DNA from: an uncultured Pelagibacteraceae bacterium
Lineage (GTDB): Bacteria > Pseudomonadota > Alphaproteobacteria > Pelagibacterales > Pelagibacteraceae
NCBI GenBank assembly: GCA_902594865.1
Contig: CACJNV010000003.1
Coordinates: 1 to 64,000, forward strand
DNA: 64,000 nucleotides
Direction: 5' to 3'
Below are positions 34,982 to 42,946 of this stretch, one piece after another. Both the position numbers and the translations under genes were made by a program. The stretch's first letter is position 1. Every line of letters begins with the position of its first letter. Below the pieces are notes generated by a model. The model made no database searches. It saw only the letters and a list, made by a program, of their open reading frames with translations, and had not been told where the DNA came from.

Positions 34982-35731
34982 ATGAAAAAATTAAAAAAAG
35001 GTTTGTCAATCGTAGTTCCGGCATTAAATGAAGAAAATTTTATAAAAAACACGATTATTAAAATAAATTCATCATTAAAAAATAATAGTTTAAAATATGA
35101 AATTTTTATTGTTGACGACGGAAGTATTGATAAAACTTATCAACAAGCAATTCGAATCAGTAAAAAAAATAAGAAAATAAGAATCTTAAAAAATAAAAAA
35201 AATTATGGCATGGGTTACTCATTAAAAATTTGCGCAAAAAAGGCTAAATACAATAAAATTTTATTAATACCGGGTGATGATAGTTTTAGTAAAAATGCTA
35301 TAAAAAATTTGGCATTCAATTCTAATAAAGCTGATTTTATTATTGGGTACAGAATTAATTATTTTGAAATAGTGTCAGTATTTAGAAAAATAACATTTTT
35401 AGGAATGAAATTTTTAGCATTCTTTTTAACTGGTAAAATTTTGAAAGAAGTAAATGGATCAATTGTTTACCCTACAAAAATTATTAAATACTATAATTTA
35501 AAATCATTAAGATATAATTTTTCAATAGATTTATTAAATTTGATGTTTTTATATAATCTAAACTATAAAATAGTTAAGGTGCTTATTAATAAAAAAACAA
35601 TTTATAATACAAATGCTGGCACTTTTAAAAATATTTTTTCAATATTAATTACTTGGATAAAACTTTTATTTTTTAATTTATTTATATTTATTGGCATCAA
35701 AAGATTAAAAAAGTTTAATCAAAATAAATAA
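34982..35731 (+). CDS. DPM1-like GT2 glycosyltransferase with C-terminal membrane anchor
   Basis: 'LSIVVPALNEENFIKNTI' and 'IVDDGSIDKTY' are the GT2 polyprenyl-phosphate sugar synthase start. 'LIPGDDSFSKNAI' supplies the DxD-like metal site. A hydrophobic segment lies near residues 135-150 and another at the C-terminus. Such enzymes make undecaprenyl/dolichyl-phosphate sugars for GT-C transferases. It is divergent from the GT-C-like gene at 33604 and converges on the next gene with a 17-base overlap. Confidence 0.75.
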   Translation: MKKLKKGLSIVVPALNEENFIKNTIIKINSSLKNNSLKYEIFIVDDGSIDKTYQQAIRISKKNKKIRILKNKKNYGMGYSLKICAKKAKYNKILLIPGDDSFSKNAIKNLAFNSNKADFIIGYRINYFEIVSVFRKITFLGMKFLAFFLTGKILKEVNGSIVYPTKIIKYYNLKSLRYNFSIDLLNLMFLYNLNYKIVKVLINKKTIYNTNAGTFKNIFSILITWIKLLFFNLFIFIGIKRLKKFNQNK

Positions 35732-36773
35732 ATTCATAATCGCCAGTGTAGCCTGATTTTTTAAAAATCCATTTCCATGATTGAGTATCAATTAAAGTCT
35801 CAGCTGTTAATGCCCAACATTGTAAATTAAATTGTTGTTTATTATTTTTATAAGATTCTACGCAAATAAATTTATTTTTTGATAATCTTTCAATTTCTTT
35901 TAAGGCTTTTTCTAAGTTTTCTAGTTTTAAATTATGCAAAACATTTATACATATGACTAAATCAAAATGAATGTTTTTAAAACTGAATTTTTTTTTAATA
36001 TCATGAAAAAAAACTTTATTTAGAAGCTCTTTTTTAGATTTCTTAATAGCGTATTTGGAAAAATCACAACATAAAATATTTTTATTTTTTAAAATTTTTT
36101 GCAACTCATATGCCAAAAAACCTTTACCACTTCCTATATCAAGGATTTTTGAATTTTCATTTAATCTATATTCTTTAACTAATTTTTTAGCTAAGTAAGT
36201 ATGATAACCCTCTATGTATCTATATCCACCATATCCAAATTTTCGATTTCCATCCCAATAATCATACCCATATTTTTTAGAAACATTCATACATGCTACT
36301 TTATTGTTATTCATTCTTTCTAAATAATTTCTTTTTACTTTTTTATGTTTAAAGCTTACAAAGTTTCTCAATTTTCCAATTGTCTTTGATTTTTTTTTAC
36401 TAACTTCTGAAAGTTTAATTTTAAAGACCTCTTCAATATGGTTTTTATCTTTTTCATTTTGCATTTCTAGTTCCTCGACTGCAAAATGAATAACTTTATT
36501 TTTCTTTAATATTTTGTTATATAAAAAATTTCTTTTTTTCTCATTTATAGGTAATTGAAATAGACTATAAAATACAAGACCATCATATTTTGAAATATCT
36601 TCTAACAGTTCCATCAATATTAAAGTACTTTCATCATATCTATATTCTGTTGCACTTAGTTGAAAAGTGTAATCTCTATTTGTACAATAATTTTGAATAA
36701 CTATATTTTGAACATGTTGTGGAACTCGTTCTCCAAGAAAAGGTCTACTAAATATATAACCCTTTAAAATCAT
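35715..36773 (-). CDS. Sporadic-carbohydrate-cluster (LIC12192-like) domain fused to a SAM methyltransferase
   Basis: Residues 1 to about 118 ('GYIFSRPFLGERVPQHVQN', 'SLFQLP') match what I recall of the LIC12192 'sporadic carbohydrate cluster' family, whose function is unknown. After a basic linker, residues 150-352 form a class I methyltransferase with 'YGGYRYIEGY' and motif I 'ILDIGSGKGF' at 210-219, then 'ICINVLHNL'. The two parts are one open frame, so this is a true fusion. It overlaps the upstream 2OG oxygenase by 4 bases, making them a likely functional pair. Confidence 0.72.
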   Translation of the reverse strand: MILKGYIFSRPFLGERVPQHVQNIVIQNYCTNRDYTFQLSATEYRYDESTLILMELLEDISKYDGLVFYSLFQLPINEKKRNFLYNKILKKNKVIHFAVEELEMQNEKDKNHIEEVFKIKLSEVSKKKSKTIGKLRNFVSFKHKKVKRNYLERMNNNKVACMNVSKKYGYDYWDGNRKFGYGGYRYIEGYHTYLAKKLVKEYRLNENSKILDIGSGKGFLAYELQKILKNKNILCCDFSKYAIKKSKKELLNKVFFHDIKKKFSFKNIHFDLVICINVLHNLKLENLEKALKEIERLSKNKFICVESYKNNKQQFNLQCWALTAETLIDTQSWKWIFKKSGYTGDYEFIYFD

Positions 36774-37540
36774 ATGAATGGATATTTATAATTTATACCT
36801 ATTTTAGTCATTGGTCTTGTTGTAATTGGCAAAAAGAATTCTCCAATCTTCTTATCCTCGTAGGGTGAAAAAATATTTTTAAATCTACAGTTTAATGACC
36901 ATCTGGTCTCATTTTCTAAATTTATTATATTTCCATGTGGTAGTGTTTGGTTGAAAATTAAAAATTCACCATATTTTATATTAATCCACTCAACTTTATT
37001 TTTAATAATATCAAATATCTGTTTACTACTTTTAATTTTTTTTTCCTTAATTTTTTTCAAGAAGAAACTTAGTTTTTTTTGGTTAAGTATATACATAGAT
37101 TTTGTTTTATAACAATTTACTAGTGGAACCCATAAATTAATTTCATATGGCGAATCTCCAGACCACACATCTGAATGTATTGGTAGCAAAGAAGATGAAT
37201 CATTAGGTACTTGAATACTTAGATTCAATCTTTTTTGCATCATTAATTCATTTCCAACGAGGGTATAAAGGTGTTCGCGAGCTAGATTAAAGTATTTATT
37301 TCTTATCGATTTATTTTTATTGAGATTGTTAAGAATTTTTACTCTTATTTTATTTAAGTCTTTGATTTTATTGTATTTATGGAATGAGTTGAGATTTAAT
37401 GTCTTTTTTTTAGTTATTTTTTTTTTTATACATTTATTAAGATATTCTAAAGATTTTTTGTCTTCAACTTTACCAATATAATAGCCATTTTGTAGAAATT
37501 TATTTATTATTTTATTTTCCTCGTTCTTAAAAAAAGTCAT
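36770..37540 (-). CDS. Sporadic-carbohydrate-cluster 2OG-Fe(II) oxygenase
   Basis: The 256-residue protein has HxD at H122/D124 ('PIHSDVW'), a distal H202 ('TLPHGN') and R213, the 2-oxoglutarate dioxygenase set. The C-terminal 'IGEFFLPITTRPMTKIG' is a feature I associate with the oxygenase partner of LIC12192 proteins. It is encoded just upstream of that fusion with a 4-base overlap. The pair, with nearby epimerase and radical SAM genes, likely modifies a sugar or sugar precursor; the reaction is unknown. Confidence 0.74.
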   Translation of the reverse strand: MTFFKNEENKIINKFLQNGYYIGKVEDKKSLEYLNKCIKKKITKKKTLNLNSFHKYNKIKDLNKIRVKILNNLNKNKSIRNKYFNLAREHLYTLVGNELMMQKRLNLSIQVPNDSSSLLPIHSDVWSGDSPYEINLWVPLVNCYKTKSMYILNQKKLSFFLKKIKEKKIKSSKQIFDIIKNKVEWINIKYGEFLIFNQTLPHGNIINLENETRWSLNCRFKNIFSPYEDKKIGEFFLPITTRPMTKIGINYKYPFI

Positions 37541-37591
37541 AGTAAAATTAATTTAACATTTAAATTATTAATATAAAATAAATAAATCAAT

Positions 37592-38569
37592 TTATTCAAG
37601 ATTGATTTTTTGCATTTTTTTTATATTAAAGTATTCTTCATTTGTTAATGGATTTTTGAAAAAATTATTTTTAAAGGCATTTTTTAAATCTCTTACAGCA
37701 CTATCAATATCATGCTTAGTTTTAAAGTTAATTGTGCTTTTAATTTTTTCAGATGATACATGATAAGATCTAATATCATCTGTGCTTACTTTTTCCAAAA
37801 GTACTTCGTGGTCCATATTTTTTTTAACAATATTGGCAATTTCTAAAACAGGAAAATTTTCAAATCCAATATTAAAAGCCTGTCGATTTACCAATGAAGA
37901 ATCTGCTTTGATCAAATCTACATAAGCTTGACACATGTCATTAATATGAATATTGGGTCTTAGTTGATCCCCTCCAAAAACTTTAATTTTTTTTGTATGA
38001 TAAGCTTGATTTGTTAATATATTTACTACTAAATCAAACCTTTGTCTTTTGCTAAAGCCACATACAGTTGAAGGCCTTGCATTAATAGTAATAAAATTTT
38101 CACTTGAATATTTATTAAGAATATTTTCACACATTACTTTATAAACTGAATAGTCAGTTAGTGGTTCAAGTTTCATATCTTCGTAAACATTTTTTTCCTT
38201 TTTTATTCCATAAACAGACGAAGAAGATGCATAAATGAATCTTTCAATTTCATTTTCTTTTGCAGCTTTAACAAAATTTTCAAAGCAGTCATAATTAATT
38301 GATTTACTTAACTTAGGATTAAGGTCATAGCTTGGATCATTGGAAATACAAGCAAGATGAATAACAATATTGTGATCTTTAACTGAATTTGTTATTTTTT
38401 TAAGATCTCTTATATCTCCTTTAATTTTTTTTAAGTTTGGATGATCTTTTATGTGATCACCATAAATAAATAAATCATATACAGTAACTTTATAATTTAA
38501 TTTTAAAAGTATTTCTGCTAATACTGTTCCCACATATCCCGCACCACCAGGAATAAATATTTTCTTCAT
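37592..38569 (-). CDS. NAD-dependent nucleotide-sugar epimerase/dehydratase
   Basis: The extended SDR of 325 residues has the 'GGAGYVGTVL' dinucleotide loop, 'YASSSSVYG' and catalytic YSVYK. It resembles the 5609 epimerase ('ISNDP' stretch and overall layout) and may be a paralogue. The stop codon lies two bases from the radical SAM gene. Its sugar substrate cannot be assigned. It belongs to a minus-strand run from 44.6 to 35.7 kb that seems devoted to a modified sugar. Confidence 0.8.
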   Translation of the reverse strand: MKKIFIPGGAGYVGTVLAEILLKLNYKVTVYDLFIYGDHIKDHPNLKKIKGDIRDLKKITNSVKDHNIVIHLACISNDPSYDLNPKLSKSINYDCFENFVKAAKENEIERFIYASSSSVYGIKKEKNVYEDMKLEPLTDYSVYKVMCENILNKYSSENFITINARPSTVCGFSKRQRFDLVVNILTNQAYHTKKIKVFGGDQLRPNIHINDMCQAYVDLIKADSSLVNRQAFNIGFENFPVLEIANIVKKNMDHEVLLEKVSTDDIRSYHVSSEKIKSTINFKTKHDIDSAVRDLKNAFKNNFFKNPLTNEEYFNIKKMQKINLE

Positions 38570-38571
38570 TA

Positions 38572-39558
38572 TTATTTAATTATGTTATTAGAAATTGAGA
38601 CTTTTTCAGCATATTCTGCTGAGATTAACTCTTCACCTGTGGCTTCATCCCATACATTACAATTTTCACATATAGAAATATTTTTTTTATTTCCTTTAAG
38701 GTGTAGTTCTCTCCTAGTATTCAAGATTTTTGATTGCCATAATTCTTTAATAGAGTTTTTCATTATATTTCCAGTTGGAAACTTATTGTTGTAATCAACA
38801 TTACATAATGGAACATCTCCATTAGCAAAAAAAACCATTAATGACCATAATGCTACGCAAGGCAAATTTGGTTCAAAACTTTTTTCAACTGATTTATAAT
38901 TTTCTAGCTGGCCACCCCAATTAAATATATTATGATAATAAACTCTATCATTGTCTGATACATATTTTTTCCAGAAATTGTAATAGTCATCCCATTCATC
39001 CAAATTTTCTTCCTGTCTAATCATTCTAATCCACACTCTACATTTTGGGTTAATTTTGTCTCTTAGCTGTAAAAACTTAATTGCATTATCTTTTACTACC
39101 TCAAAATTCAGTCGAACTCTTATTTTTTCAAATACATCCTTTTTAAGACTATCAATTGACATTATTACCATGCCTAGTCCAGCCTCTAATAATTCAGTTG
39201 ATTTTTTTTCATTAAGCAAAGAAACATTGGTAGCTATTGATGTGTTTGTTATTCCATTTTCGAAAAATTTGTTAATTCTTTTAGGCATTTTTTTATCAAT
39301 TAAAGGCTCACCATCTCTGTAGAGACTTACTCTTTTAATTTTTTCCTTATTTGAGATAATATCGTCACTAATTTTTTTAAAAACATCATCTTTCATAACT
39401 GGGTAGTTTCTTTCCCAATCATTTATGGTACACATTGGACATCTTGCATTACATGCATTAACAGTTTCTATTTCAACATATTTTGGATAATCAAGTAATC
39501 CATCATATGTAGATTTTAAATCTATTCTTCTATTTAAATATTTATAAAAATCTTTCAT
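38572..39558 (-). CDS. Radical SAM protein with SPASM-like C-terminus
   Basis: The CxxxCxxC iron-sulfur motif is at C36, C40 and C43 ('NACNARCPMC'), followed by 'YRDGEPLID', the 'GGE'-type segment. The C-terminal part has further cysteines in 'CVALW', 'VPLCNVDY' and 'ICENCNVW', the SPASM pattern with auxiliary clusters. The length is 328 residues. Relatives in sugar clusters carry out dehydrogenations, epimerisations or maturation reactions. It lies between a sugar epimerase and a WbuC cupin, so a carbohydrate substrate is likely, but this is inference. Confidence 0.8.
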   Translation of the reverse strand: MKDFYKYLNRRIDLKSTYDGLLDYPKYVEIETVNACNARCPMCTINDWERNYPVMKDDVFKKISDDIISNKEKIKRVSLYRDGEPLIDKKMPKRINKFFENGITNTSIATNVSLLNEKKSTELLEAGLGMVIMSIDSLKKDVFEKIRVRLNFEVVKDNAIKFLQLRDKINPKCRVWIRMIRQEENLDEWDDYYNFWKKYVSDNDRVYYHNIFNWGGQLENYKSVEKSFEPNLPCVALWSLMVFFANGDVPLCNVDYNNKFPTGNIMKNSIKELWQSKILNTRRELHLKGNKKNISICENCNVWDEATGEELISAEYAEKVSISNNIIK

Positions 39559-39562
39559 TAAT

Positions 39563-40075
39563 TTACTTTATCATTTTTATTACTTTTTTTTTAAATTGAT
39601 TTATTCCAAGTTTATTTCTAAATTTATGATTCCATTTAGGAAAAATACTGTCGTTTTTTTTAAGAAATGGCCCTATTTTACTTTCATGGTAAATTACAAA
39701 CTTAGTTAGTGGTATCATTGTATGATAGGTATTTAATGGAGTTCTAAAAATATCATGCTTAACTAATTTACAAATTTTTTTGATCTTTCCATTATCTTTA
39801 AAAAGTATGCTAGCCATTGATCCTTTAATTATATGGTATGTTTCTCCTTTTTTTTGATGTTTGTGAGGAAGATAGAAGTTTTTTCTTTGTTGTAAAATTA
39901 CCATATCATGATGTTTATCTAAAGAATTTTTATGTAGACAAATTCTCAAATCTTTTTTTGTTTTTATATAATTTTTCTCTAAAAATTTAATCATTTTATG
40001 GCTTAAGAATTTGTAACTATCTTTTAGGAAAAATGATTTTGATTTTGCCTTTTTATCTTCGATTAAGTTTTTCAT
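39563..40075 (-). CDS. WbuC-family cupin metalloprotein
   Basis: The cupin core is visible as 'YLPHKHQKKGETYHIIKG', giving two His and one Glu as metal ligands, and a distal His in 'NTYHTMIP'. WbuC proteins (about 130-170 residues) occur in O-antigen clusters with RmlD-like reductases and epimerases; their reaction is not established. Here the RmlD-like gene overlaps it by 23 bases, as expected for that neighbourhood. Confidence 0.75.
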   Translation of the reverse strand: MKNLIEDKKAKSKSFFLKDSYKFLSHKMIKFLEKNYIKTKKDLRICLHKNSLDKHHDMVILQQRKNFYLPHKHQKKGETYHIIKGSMASILFKDNGKIKKICKLVKHDIFRTPLNTYHTMIPLTKFVIYHESKIGPFLKKNDSIFPKWNHKFRNKLGINQFKKKVIKMIK

Positions 40076-40943
40076 ATCTTGGATTTTTAATTAATTTTTG
40101 AATTATGTCTTCTATATTACTTATCTTAAAATTAAGCAATTTATTAAGTTTATTAGACTGTAGACTAAGATTTTTTGGTCTTTTCTCAGGAAATTTTAAA
40201 TCATTTATACTAATTTTCTTTATTTTTAATTTAAAATTAGGATACTTATTTTTCAATTTTTTATAAATAAGATTATATATTTTATATCTACTATACGATT
40301 TAGGACCACAGATATTAAATGTTCCTGTTATATTTTTTTTTAAGAAAAAATGAATTATTTTTTTTAAATCATTTACATATAAAGGATTAAATATTTGATC
40401 ATAAGCTCCAAAAAAATTTCTTTGACCTTTTTGCACTAGATTTAAAAAATCTGTTAAGAGTCCCTTTACACGAAGGTTATCACCATAGGTTTTAGCAATC
40501 CTTAATATAGAGTAATTTGTAATATTTTTTTTTATATATTTTTCAATTAAGAGTTTTTGCATACCATATAAATTAATAGGATTAGTATTAGATTTTTCAG
40601 AATAGTCACCTTTATTACCGGAATATACAAATTCGGTTGAGATGAAAATAAGATGTATATCTTTGTTCTTAACTTTAGAAATTAAATTTTTCGTATATTT
40701 AACATTAATCGAGTGGGATTTTTTTTTATTTTTAAAACATTCGTCTGGATCACTAATTGCACTCAATAAAATAATTTTGTTTATATTATATTTCTTAATT
40801 AATAATGATACATTATCATTACATAAATCAAATTTAATTCCATTTGGAATTCTATTTTTAAAATAAGTAAAGAAGTAGTTTTTGTTTGAATTTTTTAAAA
40901 ATTTTCCAATTTTTCCACTCCCACCTATTATTAATACTTTCAT
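40053..40943 (-). CDS. RmlD-like NDP-sugar 4-reductase
   Basis: The 296-residue protein has 'VLIIGGSGKIGKFL', 'FISTEFVYSG', 'YGMQK' as the catalytic YxxxK, and 'FNICGPKSYSRY' near the C-terminus. That is the RmlD-type reductase layout. RmlD reduces a 4-keto deoxysugar. Because RmlA and RmlB are missing from the window, the 4-keto substrate must come from another dehydratase such as the PglF- or Gmd-like enzymes, or from outside. It overlaps the WbuC cupin. Confidence 0.78.
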   Translation of the reverse strand: MKVLIIGGSGKIGKFLKNSNKNYFFTYFKNRIPNGIKFDLCNDNVSLLIKKYNINKIILLSAISDPDECFKNKKKSHSINVKYTKNLISKVKNKDIHLIFISTEFVYSGNKGDYSEKSNTNPINLYGMQKLLIEKYIKKNITNYSILRIAKTYGDNLRVKGLLTDFLNLVQKGQRNFFGAYDQIFNPLYVNDLKKIIHFFLKKNITGTFNICGPKSYSRYKIYNLIYKKLKNKYPNFKLKIKKISINDLKFPEKRPKNLSLQSNKLNKLLNFKISNIEDIIQKLIKNPRYEKLNRR

Positions 40944-40989
40944 CTAATATAATTTTCTTTTTCTTTTTATTTTTTTTGGGCAGTTTTTA

Positions 40990-41970
40990 TTATTTAAGGT
41001 ACTTAAACCAGTCAGCCGTTGCAATTTTAATTTTCTTTTTGTCCCAAATTGGAGCATTTTTCCACAAATTTATATTATCTAAAAGTTTATTCACACCTTG
41101 TTCAATCCCAATTTTTGGTTGCCAATTAAGGAGCCTTTTTGCTTTCTGTATTTTAGCCCATGTAATTTCTGGTTCACCTGGTCGTTTAGGTATATAAATT
41201 TTTTTGCCACCTAGTAATTTCACAATATAATTTACACTATAGCATTTTCCACTACCTACATTGATTATTTGATTTTTCTTTTTAAGTTTTATAGATTTTA
41301 CTAATGCGTCAACAACATCTGTTACATAAGTAAAATCTCTTTTTTGTTTTCCACTTCCAACGATAGTAAAGGGTTTTTTATTTAATTTTTGAGCCAAGAA
41401 GATTCCAAACATTGCCCCGTAGGAACCTGTTGTTCTAGATCTTTCACCATAAATATTAAAAAATCTTAATGAGGTAACATTTAAATTATAGATTTTCCCC
41501 CAGTTCATTACTATGTCCTCACCTAATTTTTTAGTTAAAGCATACGGGTACTGAGGATTGAGCTTTTCAAGTTCGTCTGTTGGATATTTTTTTGGTATCC
41601 CGTAAGATGATGATGAGGCTGCATATATGATTTTTTTAACTTTATATTCACGTGAATTTTCCAAGATATTTAAGGTTCCTTTCACATTTACGTTAAAATA
41701 TTTAGTTGGTTTATTTATACTTGGCACAATGTCAGCAATTGCTGCTAAATGAATAACCACATCTATTTTTTTGAAATATTTTTTCCATTCTCCATTTTTA
41801 GATATATCTACTTTAATAAGTTTAATTTTCTTAATGGAGTTTTTAATATTGGAAATTTTTCCATTAGATAAATCATCAATAATTGTAACAGTGTGATTAA
41901 GTTTAACTAGCTGATCAACTAAATGACTTCCCAAAAAACCACAACCCCCTGTAACTAATATTTTTGCCAT
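40990..41970 (-). CDS. Nucleotide-sugar 4-epimerase (GalE/WbpP-like)
   Basis: This extended SDR of 326 residues has 'GGCGFLGSHLVDQLV', 'YAASSSSYG', catalytic YALTK, 'RFFNIYGERSRTTG' and 'NVGSGKCYSVNYI'. The pattern is close to UDP-N-acetylglucosamine or UDP-glucose 4-epimerases of the WbpP type. It lies 46 bases upstream of the RmlD-like gene. The exact sugar is unknown. Confidence 0.82.
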   Translation of the reverse strand: MAKILVTGGCGFLGSHLVDQLVKLNHTVTIIDDLSNGKISNIKNSIKKIKLIKVDISKNGEWKKYFKKIDVVIHLAAIADIVPSINKPTKYFNVNVKGTLNILENSREYKVKKIIYAASSSSYGIPKKYPTDELEKLNPQYPYALTKKLGEDIVMNWGKIYNLNVTSLRFFNIYGERSRTTGSYGAMFGIFLAQKLNKKPFTIVGSGKQKRDFTYVTDVVDALVKSIKLKKKNQIINVGSGKCYSVNYIVKLLGGKKIYIPKRPGEPEITWAKIQKAKRLLNWQPKIGIEQGVNKLLDNINLWKNAPIWDKKKIKIATADWFKYLK

Positions 41971-41976
41971 TTAAAC

Positions 41977-42456
41977 TTAAAAATAAAAATTTTTTTTATG
42001 AATATTGTAAAATTTTCTTAATTTTAGAATTACATTCATTTTTCTAATACCATTTTTTTTTATTTGAAAAAATTCTTTTTGAGAATTTACTAACTTATTT
42101 TCTTTTAAAATTCTAATTCTTTTATCAAATTCATTTTGAACAATATTGTTTGTTATCTCTTTTATCCTATATTTATTTTTATTTTTTGATAAAAATACTA
42201 ATATTTTTATTGATACAGATTTTGTAATTATTCCATAGATCCAGGTGTATATAGTGAATAGAAATGTTAGGATTGAAAAATTCAGCCACATTAAATCTAA
42301 ATTAAATTTTTGTTTAAAAATGAAAATTGATGCATTAAATATAATGATTGAAAAATAAGCGATAATTACAAATAAATATGTATTAGATATCATTTTTTTG
42401 ATTAAAGTTAAAAAAATTATAATTAGTAAAATATTGATCACTAATAAATTAAGCAT
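41977..42456 (-). CDS. Membrane protein with a possible C-terminal winged-helix domain
   Basis: I do not recognise this 159-residue protein. Residues 1-80 contain three hydrophobic spans. Residues 82-150 are soluble and basic, with 'ILVFLSKNKNKYRIKEITN' then 'EFDKRIRILKENKLVN', which resembles the helix-turn-helix and wing layout of small DNA-binding domains, though without close identity. It overlaps the next membrane gene by 8 bases. Both lie downstream of a 554-residue membrane protein, so the three may form a complex. Confidence 0.55.
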   Translation of the reverse strand: MLNLLVINILLIIIFLTLIKKMISNTYLFVIIAYFSIIIFNASIFIFKQKFNLDLMWLNFSILTFLFTIYTWIYGIITKSVSIKILVFLSKNKNKYRIKEITNNIVQNEFDKRIRILKENKLVNSQKEFFQIKKNGIRKMNVILKLRKFYNIHKKNFYF

Positions 42457-42946
42457 AGTAAAAATATTTTCTTAAAAAAGTATGTATTTTAGAAATAGTT
42501 AATCCGATAGAATTTATTTGAATAATATCTCTCTTTTTTTTAATAGATTTAATTATTAATAAAAGTTTGATTCTATCACGAGTAAAAACATTTAAATTTT
42601 TGTTACCTGAGTAAATTTGAATCCATTTATATTTATTTATTCGCTTTTTATCCTTTATAGCTTCCAGCATTGAGACAGTAAAACCCCAGATTAATATACT
42701 CCAAAATGTAAAATTTATAATGATGGATGAAGTAAGAATTAAAATTGATGCTAAAATAAAAATTTCATTTATTTTGAAAAAAAATACTCCAAAATAAATA
42801 ATCAACAAATAACACGTGATAGAGGTGATTAAAAAGTTTGTTTTTGGATCAATCTTCTTAAAAATAAAACTAAAAATAGCTAATTGTAATAATTGAGAAA
42901 TACATATTAGAAAAGTTATAATTATGAATTTAATTTCTATGGTCAT
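42449..42946 (-). CDS. Small uncharacterised membrane protein
   Basis: The 165-residue protein has three to four membrane spans in residues 5-100 and a basic soluble tail with 'FTRDRIKLLLIIKSIKKKRD'. Its plan (membrane part, then a short basic domain) mirrors the gene that follows, suggesting a related pair. It directly abuts the large membrane protein upstream. No family is recognised. Confidence 0.5.
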   Translation of the reverse strand: MTIEIKFIIITFLICISQLLQLAIFSFIFKKIDPKTNFLITSITCYLLIIYFGVFFFKINEIFILASILILTSSIIINFTFWSILIWGFTVSMLEAIKDKKRINKYKWIQIYSGNKNLNVFTRDRIKLLLIIKSIKKKRDIIQINSIGLTISKIHTFLRKYFYYA

